NCBI GenBank assembly: GCA_023446735.1
Contig: JAEXPQ010000128.1
Span: forward strand, 1-62,045
Length of the DNA stretch: 62,045 nucleotides
Source: Verrucomicrobiota bacterium
Lineage (GTDB): Bacteria > Verrucomicrobiota > Verrucomicrobiia > Opitutales > Opitutaceae
Reading direction: 5' to 3'
The notes under the pieces are model-generated. The model worked only from the letters and a program-made list of their open reading frames with translations, searched no databases and was not told where the DNA came from. Each line of letters opens with the position of its first letter. Position 1 is the first letter of the stretch. Positions 44,704 through 51,930 of this stretch are shown piece by piece. A program made the position numbers and the translations under genes.

Positions 44704-46401
44704 ATGGAACGCCGCTCCGAAGATTCCGCCGCTCTCCATCGCCGCGCCGAAGCCCGTTGGCACGAACGACAGGGAGAGCGCGTCGCCGCGCGGCCGGCCT
44801 CGGAAGCCCTCCGCCTCGTCCACGAGCTGGAGGTGCACCAGATCGAACTGGAGATGCAGAACACCGAACTCGAGGCGGCGCGGAGCCTCGCCGAACAGGC
44901 GCTCGCCCGGGCCACCGACCTCTTCGACTTCGCCCCGCTCGGCTACGTGACCCTCGACCTCAACGGCGCGATCCGCGAGGCCAACCTCGCCGCGAGCCAC
45001 CTGCTCGGGGTCGACCGCTCCGCGCTGGTGGGGCGTCCGCTCGCGGGCTTCATCGCCGCCGCGGCACGACCCGCCTTCGGCCGCTTTCTCCGTCTTGTAT
45101 TCGAAGGAAAGAGCCGCGAGCGGTGCGAGCTTCCGATGACACCGGAGGCCCGCCCGGGGCTGGAGGTGGAACTGGAAGCGGCGGCGACGATCGACGGCGA
45201 GGCCTGCCGGGTGGCGTTGATCGACCGCACCGAGCGCAACCACGCCGCCGCGGATCGCCTGGTCCTCGACAAGCTCGAGTCCACCGGGATCCTCGCAGGC
45301 GGTATCGCCCACGACTTCAACAACCTGCTGGTCGCGATCATCCTGAACCTGGATATGGCGCTGGCCGGCGAATCCGCCTCCCCGGACAGTATCCGTCACA
45401 TCGAGCAGGCCAAGACGACCGCCTTCATGGCCCGCGGTCTGACCCAGCAGTTGCTGACATTCTCCCGTGGCGGCGCCCCGGTACGGAAGACGATCGGCGT
45501 GCCGGATCTGGTGCGGGAGGCGATCCGCCCCGCCCTCGGCGGCTCCAACGTGCAATGCGCCGTCTCGATGGCCTCCGATCTTTGGCCGGTGGTGGCGGAT
45601 GCCGACCAGATCGGACAAGTGGTGCGCAATCTGGTCTTGAACGCGCGCGAGGCGATGCCGTCCGGCGGGATCGTTTCCCTGCGGGCGGAAAATGTCCTTC
45701 ACCGGCGCGCCAGCATGCCGGCGCTTCCGCCCGGTGGATTCGTCCGGATTTCCGTCACGGACCACGGAACCGGGATCGCGGCGGAAGACCTGCCGAAGAT
45801 CTTCGATCCGTACTTTTCCACCAAACAACGCGGGGCGAAGAAGGGCATGGGGCTCGGGCTCACGATCTGCCACTCGATCATCCAGAAGCACGGTGGGGCG
45901 ATCACCGTGTCCTCGGTGCCGGACAAAGGCACCACCTTCGAGTTCTATCTGCCGGCCGCCCCCGGGCCGCCGCCGCCCGCCACCGCCGCCCCGCCCCACT
46001 CCGCTCCGCGGCCCTGCCGTGTTCTCGTCATGGACGACGAACACGTCGTACGCGAGATGTGCGGCCTCATCCTGTGCAGCCTCGGCCATGCGGTCGAAGC
46101 AGTGGAGAACGGCGAACACGCGATCGCGGCGCACGCCCGAGCCCTGCTTCGAGGCGAGCCCTTCGGCGCCGTGCTGCTTGACCTGACCATTCGCAACGGC
46201 ATCGGCGGGCTCGACGCCTTCCGGACGATGCAACAGGCCGAACCGTCCTTGACCGCGATCATCATGAGCGGCTTCGCCGATGATCCGGTCGTCAACGACT
46301 TCAAACGGCACGGCTTCGCCGCCGCACTGGTGAAGCCCTTCGACTCCGTCCAACTCCAGGAGGCCCTCGCCCGGGTCCTCGAACCCGGGCGGACGCCTTG
46401 A
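44704..46401 (+). CDS. Hybrid sensor histidine kinase with PAS and receiver domains
   Basis: Cytoplasmic hybrid kinase, 565 residues, no membrane segment. A coiled stretch (VHELEVHQIELEMQNTELEA) leads to a PAS domain (about 70-180; LFDFAPLGYVTLDLNG), HisKA with His203 in GGIAHDFNNLLVAI, HATPase_c with VVRNLVLNAREAM and GMGLGLTICHSIIQ, and a receiver domain with VLVMDDEHVVREM and LLDLTIRNG and the C-terminal LVKPFDS. I use the ATG at 44704; a TTG 24 bases upstream is possible. The next kinase starts with a 4-base overlap, so they are coupled. It has no DNA-binding output. Confidence 0.92.
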   Translation: MERRSEDSAALHRRAEARWHERQGERVAARPASEALRLVHELEVHQIELEMQNTELEAARSLAEQALARATDLFDFAPLGYVTLDLNGAIREANLAASHLLGVDRSALVGRPLAGFIAAAARPAFGRFLRLVFEGKSRERCELPMTPEARPGLEVELEAAATIDGEACRVALIDRTERNHAAADRLVLDKLESTGILAGGIAHDFNNLLVAIILNLDMALAGESASPDSIRHIEQAKTTAFMARGLTQQLLTFSRGGAPVRKTIGVPDLVREAIRPALGGSNVQCAVSMASDLWPVVADADQIGQVVRNLVLNAREAMPSGGIVSLRAENVLHRRASMPALPPGGFVRISVTDHGTGIAAEDLPKIFDPYFSTKQRGAKKGMGLGLTICHSIIQKHGGAITVSSVPDKGTTFEFYLPAAPGPPPPATAAPPHSAPRPCRVLVMDDEHVVREMCGLILCSLGHAVEAVENGEHAIAAHARALLRGEPFGAVLLDLTIRNGIGGLDAFRTMQQAEPSLTAIIMSGFADDPVVNDFKRHGFAAALVKPFDSVQLQEALARVLEPGRTP

Positions 46402-47852
46402 AGCGCCCCTTGACCGGAAAGCGGAACAGCGCCCCCACAGCTGGCGGCGGTCCGCGGCCGTCGGCCAAGGCAGGCGCAGCTCCCAGCCGTACGGTCCGCG
46501 CCCGGAACCCGAGCGACGCGCCGCGCCTGCTCCATGAGCTGGAGGTTCATCAATTCGAGCTGGAGATGCAGAACGCGGAGCTGCTGCGGGCCCGCAGCGA
46601 GAACGAGGTCGCCCTCGCGCGCTACACCGAGCTCTACGATTTCGCCCCGGTGGGCTACCTGACCGTCGACCGGTCCGGCCTGATTCAGGAGGTGAACCTC
46701 ACCGGAGCCGCCATGCTCGGCCTGAGCCGGCCCGCCTTGGTGCGACGTCACTTGCTCGACTTCGTCGCTCCCGCGGGCCGCGCACACGTCGCCACGTTCC
46801 TCAAAGGCGCGTTCGCGTGCCCGGACAAGCAGGCCTGCGAGGCCTTGCTCCGGAAGGCCGACGGTTTCCTCTTCTGGGCCGATCTGCAGGGGGCCGCGGT
46901 GCGGCACTCCGGCGAGACACCACGATGGTGCCGCATCGCGATCTCGGATATCGCCGCCTTGAAGCGCGGCGAGGAGGCCCAGCGGCGTGTGGAGTCGCTG
47001 GCGGTCGCCTACGAATCGGCCAACCGGGAGATCGTCCGGCGCCGCGCGGCCGAGGCGGCTTTACGCGCGAGCGAGCAGAACCAGCGGCAGCTGCTCGACG
47101 AGGCGCGGGACCTGCAGGCCCATCTCCAGCGGCTCACCCACCGGATCATCATCGTGCAGGAGGAGGAGCGGCGACGCATCAGCCTGAAGCTGCACGACGA
47201 GATCGCGCAGGTCCTGGCCGGCATCAGCCTCCAGCTCGCCGCGTTGCCCGCCACGGCGACGAACCGGCCGCGGGATCTGTCGCGCCAAATTCGGCGCACC
47301 CAGCAAATGGTCGGCGAGTCGATTCGCCTCGTCCATCGCTTCGCCCGCGACTTGCGCCCGGCGCTCCTGGACGACCTCGGGCTCATCCCGGCGCTCCGCT
47401 CCTTCACGAAGGAACTAGCGGCCGGCGGTCTGCGCCTCCGGTTCACCGCCTGCGCCGAGGTCGAGCAACTCGACAGTCTCCGCCGTACCGTGCTCTACCG
47501 GGTCGCGCAGGAGGCGCTGACCAACGTCGTCCGCCACGCCGCCGCCCGCAGGGCGACACTGTGCCTCAGCCGATCCGCCTTCGGCATCCGGCTCGAGATT
47601 CGCGACGACGGGAAATCGTTCGCCGCGGAGCGGGCCCTCGCGGCGCGGCACGAGGGCCGTATCGGACTCGCGGGCATGCGGGAGCGGGTCGAGATGGTGG
47701 GCGGGCGCTTCTCGATCGCCTCCCTCCCGGGCCGCGGCACGGCCGTGCAAGCCGAGATCCCGTTCTCCTCCCCCGCCGACGGCCCACCCGGGGGGCCGTC
47801 TTCCGCGGCTGCTGCGGTCGGGTTACACCCCATGGAACCGCCCCTCGCCTGA
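46398..47852 (+). CDS. Sensor histidine kinase of HisKA_3 (NarX/DegS) type
   Basis: Cytoplasmic kinase of 484 residues. Same LLHELEVHQFELEMQNAELL opening and PAS (DFAPVGYLTVDRSG) as the upstream kinase, a second coiled region, HisKA_3 with His266 in RRISLKLHDEIAQVL, and an HATPase_c with VLYRVAQEALTNVVRHA and RIGLAGMRERVEMVGG. This type normally partners NarL/FixJ response regulators; none is in the window. The start is a TTG overlapping the stop of the first kinase (TTGA). The last eleven codons (VGLHPMEPPLA) overlap stress-regulon promoter 4. Confidence 0.93.
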   Translation: MKRPLTGKRNSAPTAGGGPRPSAKAGAAPSRTVRARNPSDAPRLLHELEVHQFELEMQNAELLRARSENEVALARYTELYDFAPVGYLTVDRSGLIQEVNLTGAAMLGLSRPALVRRHLLDFVAPAGRAHVATFLKGAFACPDKQACEALLRKADGFLFWADLQGAAVRHSGETPRWCRIAISDIAALKRGEEAQRRVESLAVAYESANREIVRRRAAEAALRASEQNQRQLLDEARDLQAHLQRLTHRIIIVQEEERRRISLKLHDEIAQVLAGISLQLAALPATATNRPRDLSRQIRRTQQMVGESIRLVHRFARDLRPALLDDLGLIPALRSFTKELAAGGLRLRFTACAEVEQLDSLRRTVLYRVAQEALTNVVRHAAARRATLCLSRSAFGIRLEIRDDGKSFAAERALAARHEGRIGLAGMRERVEMVGGRFSIASLPGRGTAVQAEIPFSSPADGPPGGPSSAAAAVGLHPMEPPLA

Positions 47853-47861
47853 GAGTATGCT
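47820..47861 (+). promoter_or_regulatory. Stress-regulon promoter 4 (omega-like operon), inside kinase 3' end
   Basis: GGGTTACACCCCAT at 47820-47833, 21 bases, GTATGCT at 47855-47861. The dyad encodes the kinase residues GLHPM. The omega-like ATG is about 78 bases after the predicted start of transcription. Confidence 0.85.
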
Positions 47862-47945
47862 GCCGTCGTGCCCAAGGGCACCGCCGCGCCACCGAAGGCG
47901 ACTCCTCCCCCATTCCTCAACCGAACGATTCCCCGCGCCACATCC

Positions 47946-48164
47946 ATGAGAGACGAATACATTGCCGCCGCCTCGAAGATCATCGACGATCCCTACATCC
48001 TGGTGAACGTGATCTCGCTGCGCGTGAAGAGCCTGCGGCGCGGCGCCCGTCCGCTGGTCGAGTCGCTCGAGAAGCTCGAGCTCGAGGATATCGCCCTGCG
48101 CGAAGTCATCGAAGGCAAGATCACCTACGAACTCGGCCCCGACACCGCGCCCGGCCACCGATGA
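47946..48164 (+). CDS. rpoZ: RNA polymerase omega-subunit-like protein
   Basis: A 72-residue protein matching verrucomicrobial RpoZ: RDEYIAAASKIIDDPYILVN, VISLRVKSLRRGARPLVES and LEDIALREVIEGKITYE. Omega assists assembly of RNA polymerase and responds to ppGpp in some bacteria. A GTG at 47868 would add 26 residues, but the family begins near the ATG at 47946. The gene is driven by promoter 4 and followed by a WYL-like gene. Whether this is the only rpoZ of the cell or a stress-specific paralog is not visible here. Confidence 0.87.
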   Translation: MRDEYIAAASKIIDDPYILVNVISLRVKSLRRGARPLVESLEKLELEDIALREVIEGKITYELGPDTAPGHR

Positions 48165-48186
48165 CCAACAAGTCCGCCCATTTCCC

Positions 48187-48507
48187 ATGATTCCCAACCA
48201 CGCCGATTTCATCGAGGCGATCCGCCGCCGGAAGCTCGTTCGCCTCGCGTTCTATTCCGTCCCCGACCACGGCACAATCGACCGCGAGTGCGCGCCCTTG
48301 GCGTACGCCCCCGCGCCGACCGGCGGCGACCTGTCGAACCGTTACTGGGTCTGGGACTGGGCCAGCACCGCCGGGACGAATCCGCTGCGTTTGCTCCCCG
48401 ACCAGATCGTGAGCCTGGAGATGCTCGGTCGGGAATTCGACCCGGCTACGCTCGATTTCGCGCCGCCGCCCGCTGCCGAGACCGGACCGGTGCTGCCGCC
48501 GAGTTGA
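48187..48507 (+). CDS. Small WYL-like hypothetical protein
   Basis: A 106-residue protein with FIEAIRRRKLVRLAFYS, DRECAPLAYAP and NRYWVWDWAS, followed by LRLLPDQIVSLEMLGREFDP. The order resembles short WYL-like proteins that act as ligand or nucleic-acid sensors. It starts 22 bases after the omega-like gene. Family assignment is tentative. Confidence 0.65.
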   Translation: MIPNHADFIEAIRRRKLVRLAFYSVPDHGTIDRECAPLAYAPAPTGGDLSNRYWVWDWASTAGTNPLRLLPDQIVSLEMLGREFDPATLDFAPPPAAETGPVLPPS

Positions 48508-48563
48508 TCAGTCCGCTCGGTGGGCCGACTGCGCCCATCCCGCTCGCCCAAGACCCCGGATCG

Positions 48564-48863
48564 TCAGGAGCTGAACCCGAAGCGGTCCTGGACTTGGGCG
48601 GCGTCGAGGGAGAGCGATGTCTGCAGCAATCCCGCCGCCACCCGACCGACCGAAACCTTGATCAGCCGATCGAACTGGGGAGGCGTCAACGTCTCCCCGT
48701 CGCAGCGAATCGCGGTGATGCGGGCCCCGGAGGCGAGGAGTTGCATCACCATCGCCTCGACTTCGATCCGCTCCTCGGCTTTGCGGGTGAACTCGCGACC
48801 GCGCCGGAGCTCGAAGGGGCGGTAGTCGACCGCGTATTTGTGGGGCATGGCGGACGCTTTCAT
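48564..48863 (-). CDS. Conserved-looking hypothetical protein
   Basis: I do not recognise it. It encodes 99 residues with PHKYAVDYRPFELRRGREFT and a helical, Glu/Arg-rich middle. No membrane segment or signal peptide. It lies 29 bases after the ferritin-like gene and is likely the last gene of the promoter-5 unit. The start could be 15 bases further in (ATG at 48848). Confidence 0.6.
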   Translation of the reverse strand: MKASAMPHKYAVDYRPFELRRGREFTRKAEERIEVEAMVMQLLASGARITAIRCDGETLTPPQFDRLIKVSVGRVAAGLLQTSLSLDAAQVQDRFGFSS

Positions 48864-48892
48864 CGTTTGCGCGATTCGCGGCGGCCGCGCGA

Positions 48893-49354
48893 TCACGCGG
48901 CCTTGCGCTGTTCCAGGCCCTTGAGGAACCCCTCGAACAGGCAGCGGTGCTTCTCCTCGTCGGCCAGGATGCGCACGGCGAGATCCGCTGTCACCGGATC
49001 TCCGACACCCGCCGCGGTGATGATCGCCTCGTAGTTGGCGATCGCGGCGCGTTCGGCCTCGAGCACACCGGTCACCACGTGGTGCAGGTCGGTGGGGTCG
49101 GCCGAGGGCTGGAGGGACACTTGGCGGAGCACCAGCGCCAGCGATCCCGGCGGGCAGACGCCGAGTTGCTTCAGGCGCTGGGCGACTTTCTCGGCGTGGC
49201 CGAGTTCGTCGGTGATGTCGTTGGCGAGCGCCTCGACGATCTCCTGGGCGCGCAGGCCGTCGAGCCAGACGGAGTTGGCGAGGTAGTTCTGAACCGTCTC
49301 CAGCTCGCCTGCATACGCTTGTTGGAGGAGCGAAACGACGTTCGGAGTCTTCAT
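48893..49354 (-). CDS. Ferritin-like diiron protein
   Basis: Four-helix bundle protein of 153 residues with four diiron-type ligand motifs: GELETVQNYL, TDELGHAEKV, EAERAAIANYE and ADEEKHRCLF. This spacing is that of bacterioferritin/Dps-like ferritins. It would store iron or detoxify peroxides in the cytoplasm. The start MKTPNVVSLLQQAY follows the PRC-barrel gene by 25 bases; both are under promoter 5. Confidence 0.85.
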   Translation of the reverse strand: MKTPNVVSLLQQAYAGELETVQNYLANSVWLDGLRAQEIVEALANDITDELGHAEKVAQRLKQLGVCPPGSLALVLRQVSLQPSADPTDLHHVVTGVLEAERAAIANYEAIITAAGVGDPVTADLAVRILADEEKHRCLFEGFLKGLEQRKAA

Positions 49355-49379
49355 GACGAGTGGATTCGGTGGGGCGGGC

Positions 49380-50120
49380 CTAATCGGAGGAGTCGCCCGG
49401 GCCAACCGCGGCCCCGGCGGGTTGTGCCACGTCGTTCTTCGAGGTGTGGCGGATGTCGGCTTTGGTGAGATTCACGAAGACGGTGGAGTCATCATAGCTG
49501 ATCCGCCGGATGTTCTCCGCGAGGATGAGGATCGGTTTGCCGGCATACCAGTGGCCGGTCTCGACGACCATCTCCCGGATCGACCAACTCCAGATTTCCA
49601 CCATGAAGCTGCTCACCGTTCCGATCTGCCCGTCGGTGGCCTGGATCTGGTAACCGGTCACCGCTTTCGCGCTGCGCAGGTGGATCTCGTCGCGGTGCGC
49701 CGGCTCGGGGCGCATCGGGATCGCCGGAATCGGTGTGGGCGGCGAGGCCGGGAAGCCGGCGGCGCCCCACAGCCCGCCGCCCTCCCAGTAGATCGGCCAG
49801 CCGTAGTAGCGGTAGTACTCCTCTTCGTACTGACGCGACACCGGCCGATGGGTCTCGATCGAGGGGCAGTCCGCGATCTGCTTGCGCGTCAGGTTCACGC
49901 GGAGCGAGCCGTAGTCCGAATCCGATTTGCCGAAACCCTGCGCCCCGAACGCGTGGGGCGAAAGCAGCACCTGATGGTCGGCCAGCCACGCGCCGGTGTC
50001 GACGACGACATAGCGGATCGCCCAGGTGAGATCGTCAAAATAGAAGTCCTGCACGTGGCCGATCTCGCCGTCCGAGGCGCGAAGTTTCCGGCCGTAGAGT
50101 TGCTTGAGGTCTTGGTACAT
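49380..50120 (-). CDS. Protein with two PRC-barrel domains
   Basis: PRC-barrels are small beta-barrels found in photosynthetic reaction centre H subunits, RimM and many stress proteins. The 246-residue protein has one domain at about 1-80 (LYGRKLRASDGEIGHVQDFY) and another at about 145-225 (GYQIQATDGQIGTVSSFMVE), joined by a Pro/Tyr/Trp-rich linker. It has no signal peptide or membrane segment. Start MYQDLKQLYGR. First gene of the promoter-5 unit. Confidence 0.9.
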   Translation of the reverse strand: MYQDLKQLYGRKLRASDGEIGHVQDFYFDDLTWAIRYVVVDTGAWLADHQVLLSPHAFGAQGFGKSDSDYGSLRVNLTRKQIADCPSIETHRPVSRQYEEEYYRYYGWPIYWEGGGLWGAAGFPASPPTPIPAIPMRPEPAHRDEIHLRSAKAVTGYQIQATDGQIGTVSSFMVEIWSWSIREMVVETGHWYAGKPILILAENIRRISYDDSTVFVNLTKADIRHTSKNDVAQPAGAAVGPGDSSD

Positions 50121-50188
50121 GGATGAGTTCCGATTGTGAGTTGGACCGGTCGCTCCGTCGTGGAGAGGCCGGTGTCTTTCCGGGCGTC

Positions 50189-50230
50189 AGTGTACGCGAG
50201 CGGGGCCTTCCGCCCTATGGGGTGTAACCC
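50189..50230 (-). promoter_or_regulatory. Stress-regulon promoter 5 (PRC-barrel operon)
   Basis: Minus strand GGGTTACACCCCAT (50230-50217), 21 bases, GTACACT (50195-50189). Confidence 0.85.
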
Positions 50231-50257
50231 GCCGCGCCGGTGCGCGATGGCCGCGGT

Positions 50258-50740
50258 TCAGTACCAGTAGCCTTCGGTGAACAGGTAGGCGTTGCCCTGC
50301 GGTTCCCACCGCGGCATCACCCACTGCGCGCCCGTGTACGGCGGCAGCTCCCAATGGCCGGCGATCCACTCGTAGCGGTCGTTGCGCCAAGTCCAATAGC
50401 CGGCGAGCCAGTTGTGGTGCGGTGTCGGTCGGGCCAGCACAACCTCCGGCTGGGGGGCCGGCGGCGTCTGCGTCACGACGGTTGTGCTCACCACCTGCGA
50501 ACCAGGCGCCGCATAGCCGCGGCCCGGCGCGACCACATTCGGGGTGGTGGTGGTGGTCGTCGTCGTCATCGCGCGATTCGCGGGTGCCGGGGGCGGAGCG
50601 GACACCACGTGCGACTCCGGCTCGGTGGCGCAACCGGCGAGAAGGCCGAAGGCGCCGCAACAGACGAGGGCCGAAGCGCACCGGAAGGCCGTGAGGACGG
50701 TCGCCGCGGGAGCCGGGGAAACAGGCATGGGTGTTTTCAT
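50258..50740 (-). CDS. YXWGXW-repeat lipoprotein
   Basis: A 160-residue lipoprotein with signal and lipobox LLAGC (mature part starts CATEPESHV), a Pro/Ala/Thr-rich linker including a TTTTTTTT run, and a Trp/Tyr-rich end (GYWTWRNDRYEWIAGHWELP) of the YXWGXW family found in outer-membrane stress lipoproteins. With the ATG at 50740 the transcript from promoter 6 would have almost no leader; MPVSPAPA, 12 bases in, is the alternative start. Confidence 0.87.
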   Translation of the reverse strand: MKTPMPVSPAPAATVLTAFRCASALVCCGAFGLLAGCATEPESHVVSAPPPAPANRAMTTTTTTTTPNVVAPGRGYAAPGSQVVSTTVVTQTPPAPQPEVVLARPTPHHNWLAGYWTWRNDRYEWIAGHWELPPYTGAQWVMPRWEPQGNAYLFTEGYWY

Positions 50741-50747
50741 TTCCCGG

Positions 50748-50789
50748 AGGATACGCCCGAGGTCGGTTTCCCGCCATGGGGTGTTCTAG
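50748..50789 (-). promoter_or_regulatory. Stress-regulon promoter 6 (YXWGXW gene)
   Basis: Minus strand CTAGAACACCCCAT (50789-50776), 21 bases, GTATCCT (50754-50748). The right half ACCCCAT and the spacing are kept; the left half GGGT is degenerate. Confidence 0.7.
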
Positions 50790-50853
50790 GTAGCACGGTG
50801 CCCGGGGTCCGGGTACAGCGGGCCTCCGGACCGATCCGGAGGTCCGCCCGCAC

Positions 50854-51063
50854 TCAGTCTTCCACCGCGAAGCCGACCTTGATCGTCACCTGCCAGTGCT
50901 GGATCTTGCCCTTCTCGATGTTGCCGCGCGATTCGACCACCTCGAACCAGCGGAGGTTCTTGATGGTCTTGTGTGCGCGCGCGACCGCCTGGCCCACCGC
51001 GTCCTCGATGGACGTGGTGGAAGTGCCGGTGAGCTCGATCAGTTTGTAGACGTGGTCTTTCAT
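50854..51063 (-). CDS. Dodecin
   Basis: Small flavin-binding protein that forms dodecamers and buffers flavins. The 69-residue protein is dodecin-like throughout: VYKLIELTGTSTTSIEDAV, KTIKNLRWFEVVESRGNIE and IQHWQVTIKVGF. It lies 46 bases after the CsbD-like gene and is likely on the same transcript from promoter 7. Confidence 0.93.
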   Translation of the reverse strand: MKDHVYKLIELTGTSTTSIEDAVGQAVARAHKTIKNLRWFEVVESRGNIEKGKIQHWQVTIKVGFAVED

Positions 51064-51109
51064 GATGGTTGGGCCCGGCGCCGCTGCGCGGCCCCGGGCG
51101 CGGCGTCGA

Positions 51110-51313
51110 CTAGCAGCCGCAATCGCGATTGAGCTCCTTGAAGGTCTTTTCGATCGCTTCGCGGTTCTCACCGGTTCGCTTCTGGATACGGCCGAGCAGT
51201 TCATCCTGCTTGCCCTCGACATACTGCAGATCGTCGTCGGTGAGCTGGGCCCACTTCTGCTTCAGCTTTCCTTTGGTGATGTTCCAGTCCCCTTTGATTT
51301 CGAGCGTGGTCAT
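51110..51313 (-). CDS. CsbD-family stress protein
   Basis: Small general-stress protein of 67 residues. It has the CsbD pattern EIKGDWNITKGKLKQKWAQL, TDDDLQYVEGKQDELLGRIQ and a Cys-ending tail DCGC. ATG at 51313 (MTTLEIKG) is the usual start. Driven by promoter 7 and followed by dodecin. Confidence 0.93.
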   Translation of the reverse strand: MTTLEIKGDWNITKGKLKQKWAQLTDDDLQYVEGKQDELLGRIQKRTGENREAIEKTFKELNRDCGC

Positions 51314-51405
51314 GTTGGTGTCTCCTTCGTCGTTCACGGATCGTGCGCTCCCGGGATGGCAGCGCGTCGTCCCCGTGGCCGGTCGATTGGTGGCGCCGGC
51401 TCTCG

Positions 51406-51447
51406 AAAATAGCCCGCGGGCGGCGTCACGAAAATGGGTTGAAACCC
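51406..51447 (-). promoter_or_regulatory. Stress-regulon promoter 7 (CsbD-dodecin)
   Basis: Minus strand GGGTTTCAACCCAT (51447-51434), 21 bases, CTATTTT (51412-51406). The dyad has arms GGGTT/AACCC. Confidence 0.8.
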
Positions 51448-51483
51448 TACCCCGCCGCCGCGCTCACGGCCGCCGGCGAAGCC

Positions 51484-51525
51484 GGGTAACGCCCCATGGC
51501 GGCCGTCGCCCTTCGGGTGCAAGCT
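51484..51525 (+). promoter_or_regulatory. Stress-regulon promoter 8 (DUF2934)
   Basis: GGGTAACGCCCCAT at 51484-51497, 21 bases, GCAAGCT at 51519-51525. The weakest -10 of the set (GCA rather than STA), but dyad and spacing are kept. Confidence 0.72.
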
Positions 51526-51575
51526 GTCGCAGCCAAGATCCATCCACCCAGCCGCCGTCGAATCGGCCTGCAGCC

Positions 51576-51836
51576 ATGAAACACAATCCAACGCTTCCTC
51601 CCTTCGTCGCCGTCCCGCGCGAGTCCGACATCCGCGCCTATGCCTTCCACCTCTACGAGCAGGGCAACTGCGCGCACGGCCACGACCTCGACAACTGGTT
51701 CGAGGCCACCGCCTGCCTGCAGGCGAACATCCCCTACCACCGTTCCGCCACGCGACTCCACGCGCACATCAACCAGCACGAGATCGACAAGGCCCAGGCC
51801 GCGGCCGAATCGGCCGGAAGCGGCACAGGGGCCTGA
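51576..51836 (+). CDS. DUF2934 protein
   Basis: An 86-residue protein with ESDIRAYAFHLYEQGNCAHG and HDLDNWFEATACLQANI, the DUF2934 signature (AY.LYE.RG...GHDLDDW.EAE). Unknown function, common in stress regulons. Convergent with the P-type ATPase gene, 94 bases away. Preceded by promoter 8. Confidence 0.88.
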   Translation: MKHNPTLPPFVAVPRESDIRAYAFHLYEQGNCAHGHDLDNWFEATACLQANIPYHRSATRLHAHINQHEIDKAQAAAESAGSGTGA

Positions 51837-51930
51837 GGCGCTCCGGCGCATCCATCCGCGCCCGCTCAACGCCGGCCCGCTGCAAGCGGCGGCGTTTCCC
51901 CGCGGTGCGGTTCGAGTGGGACGAGGCAAC

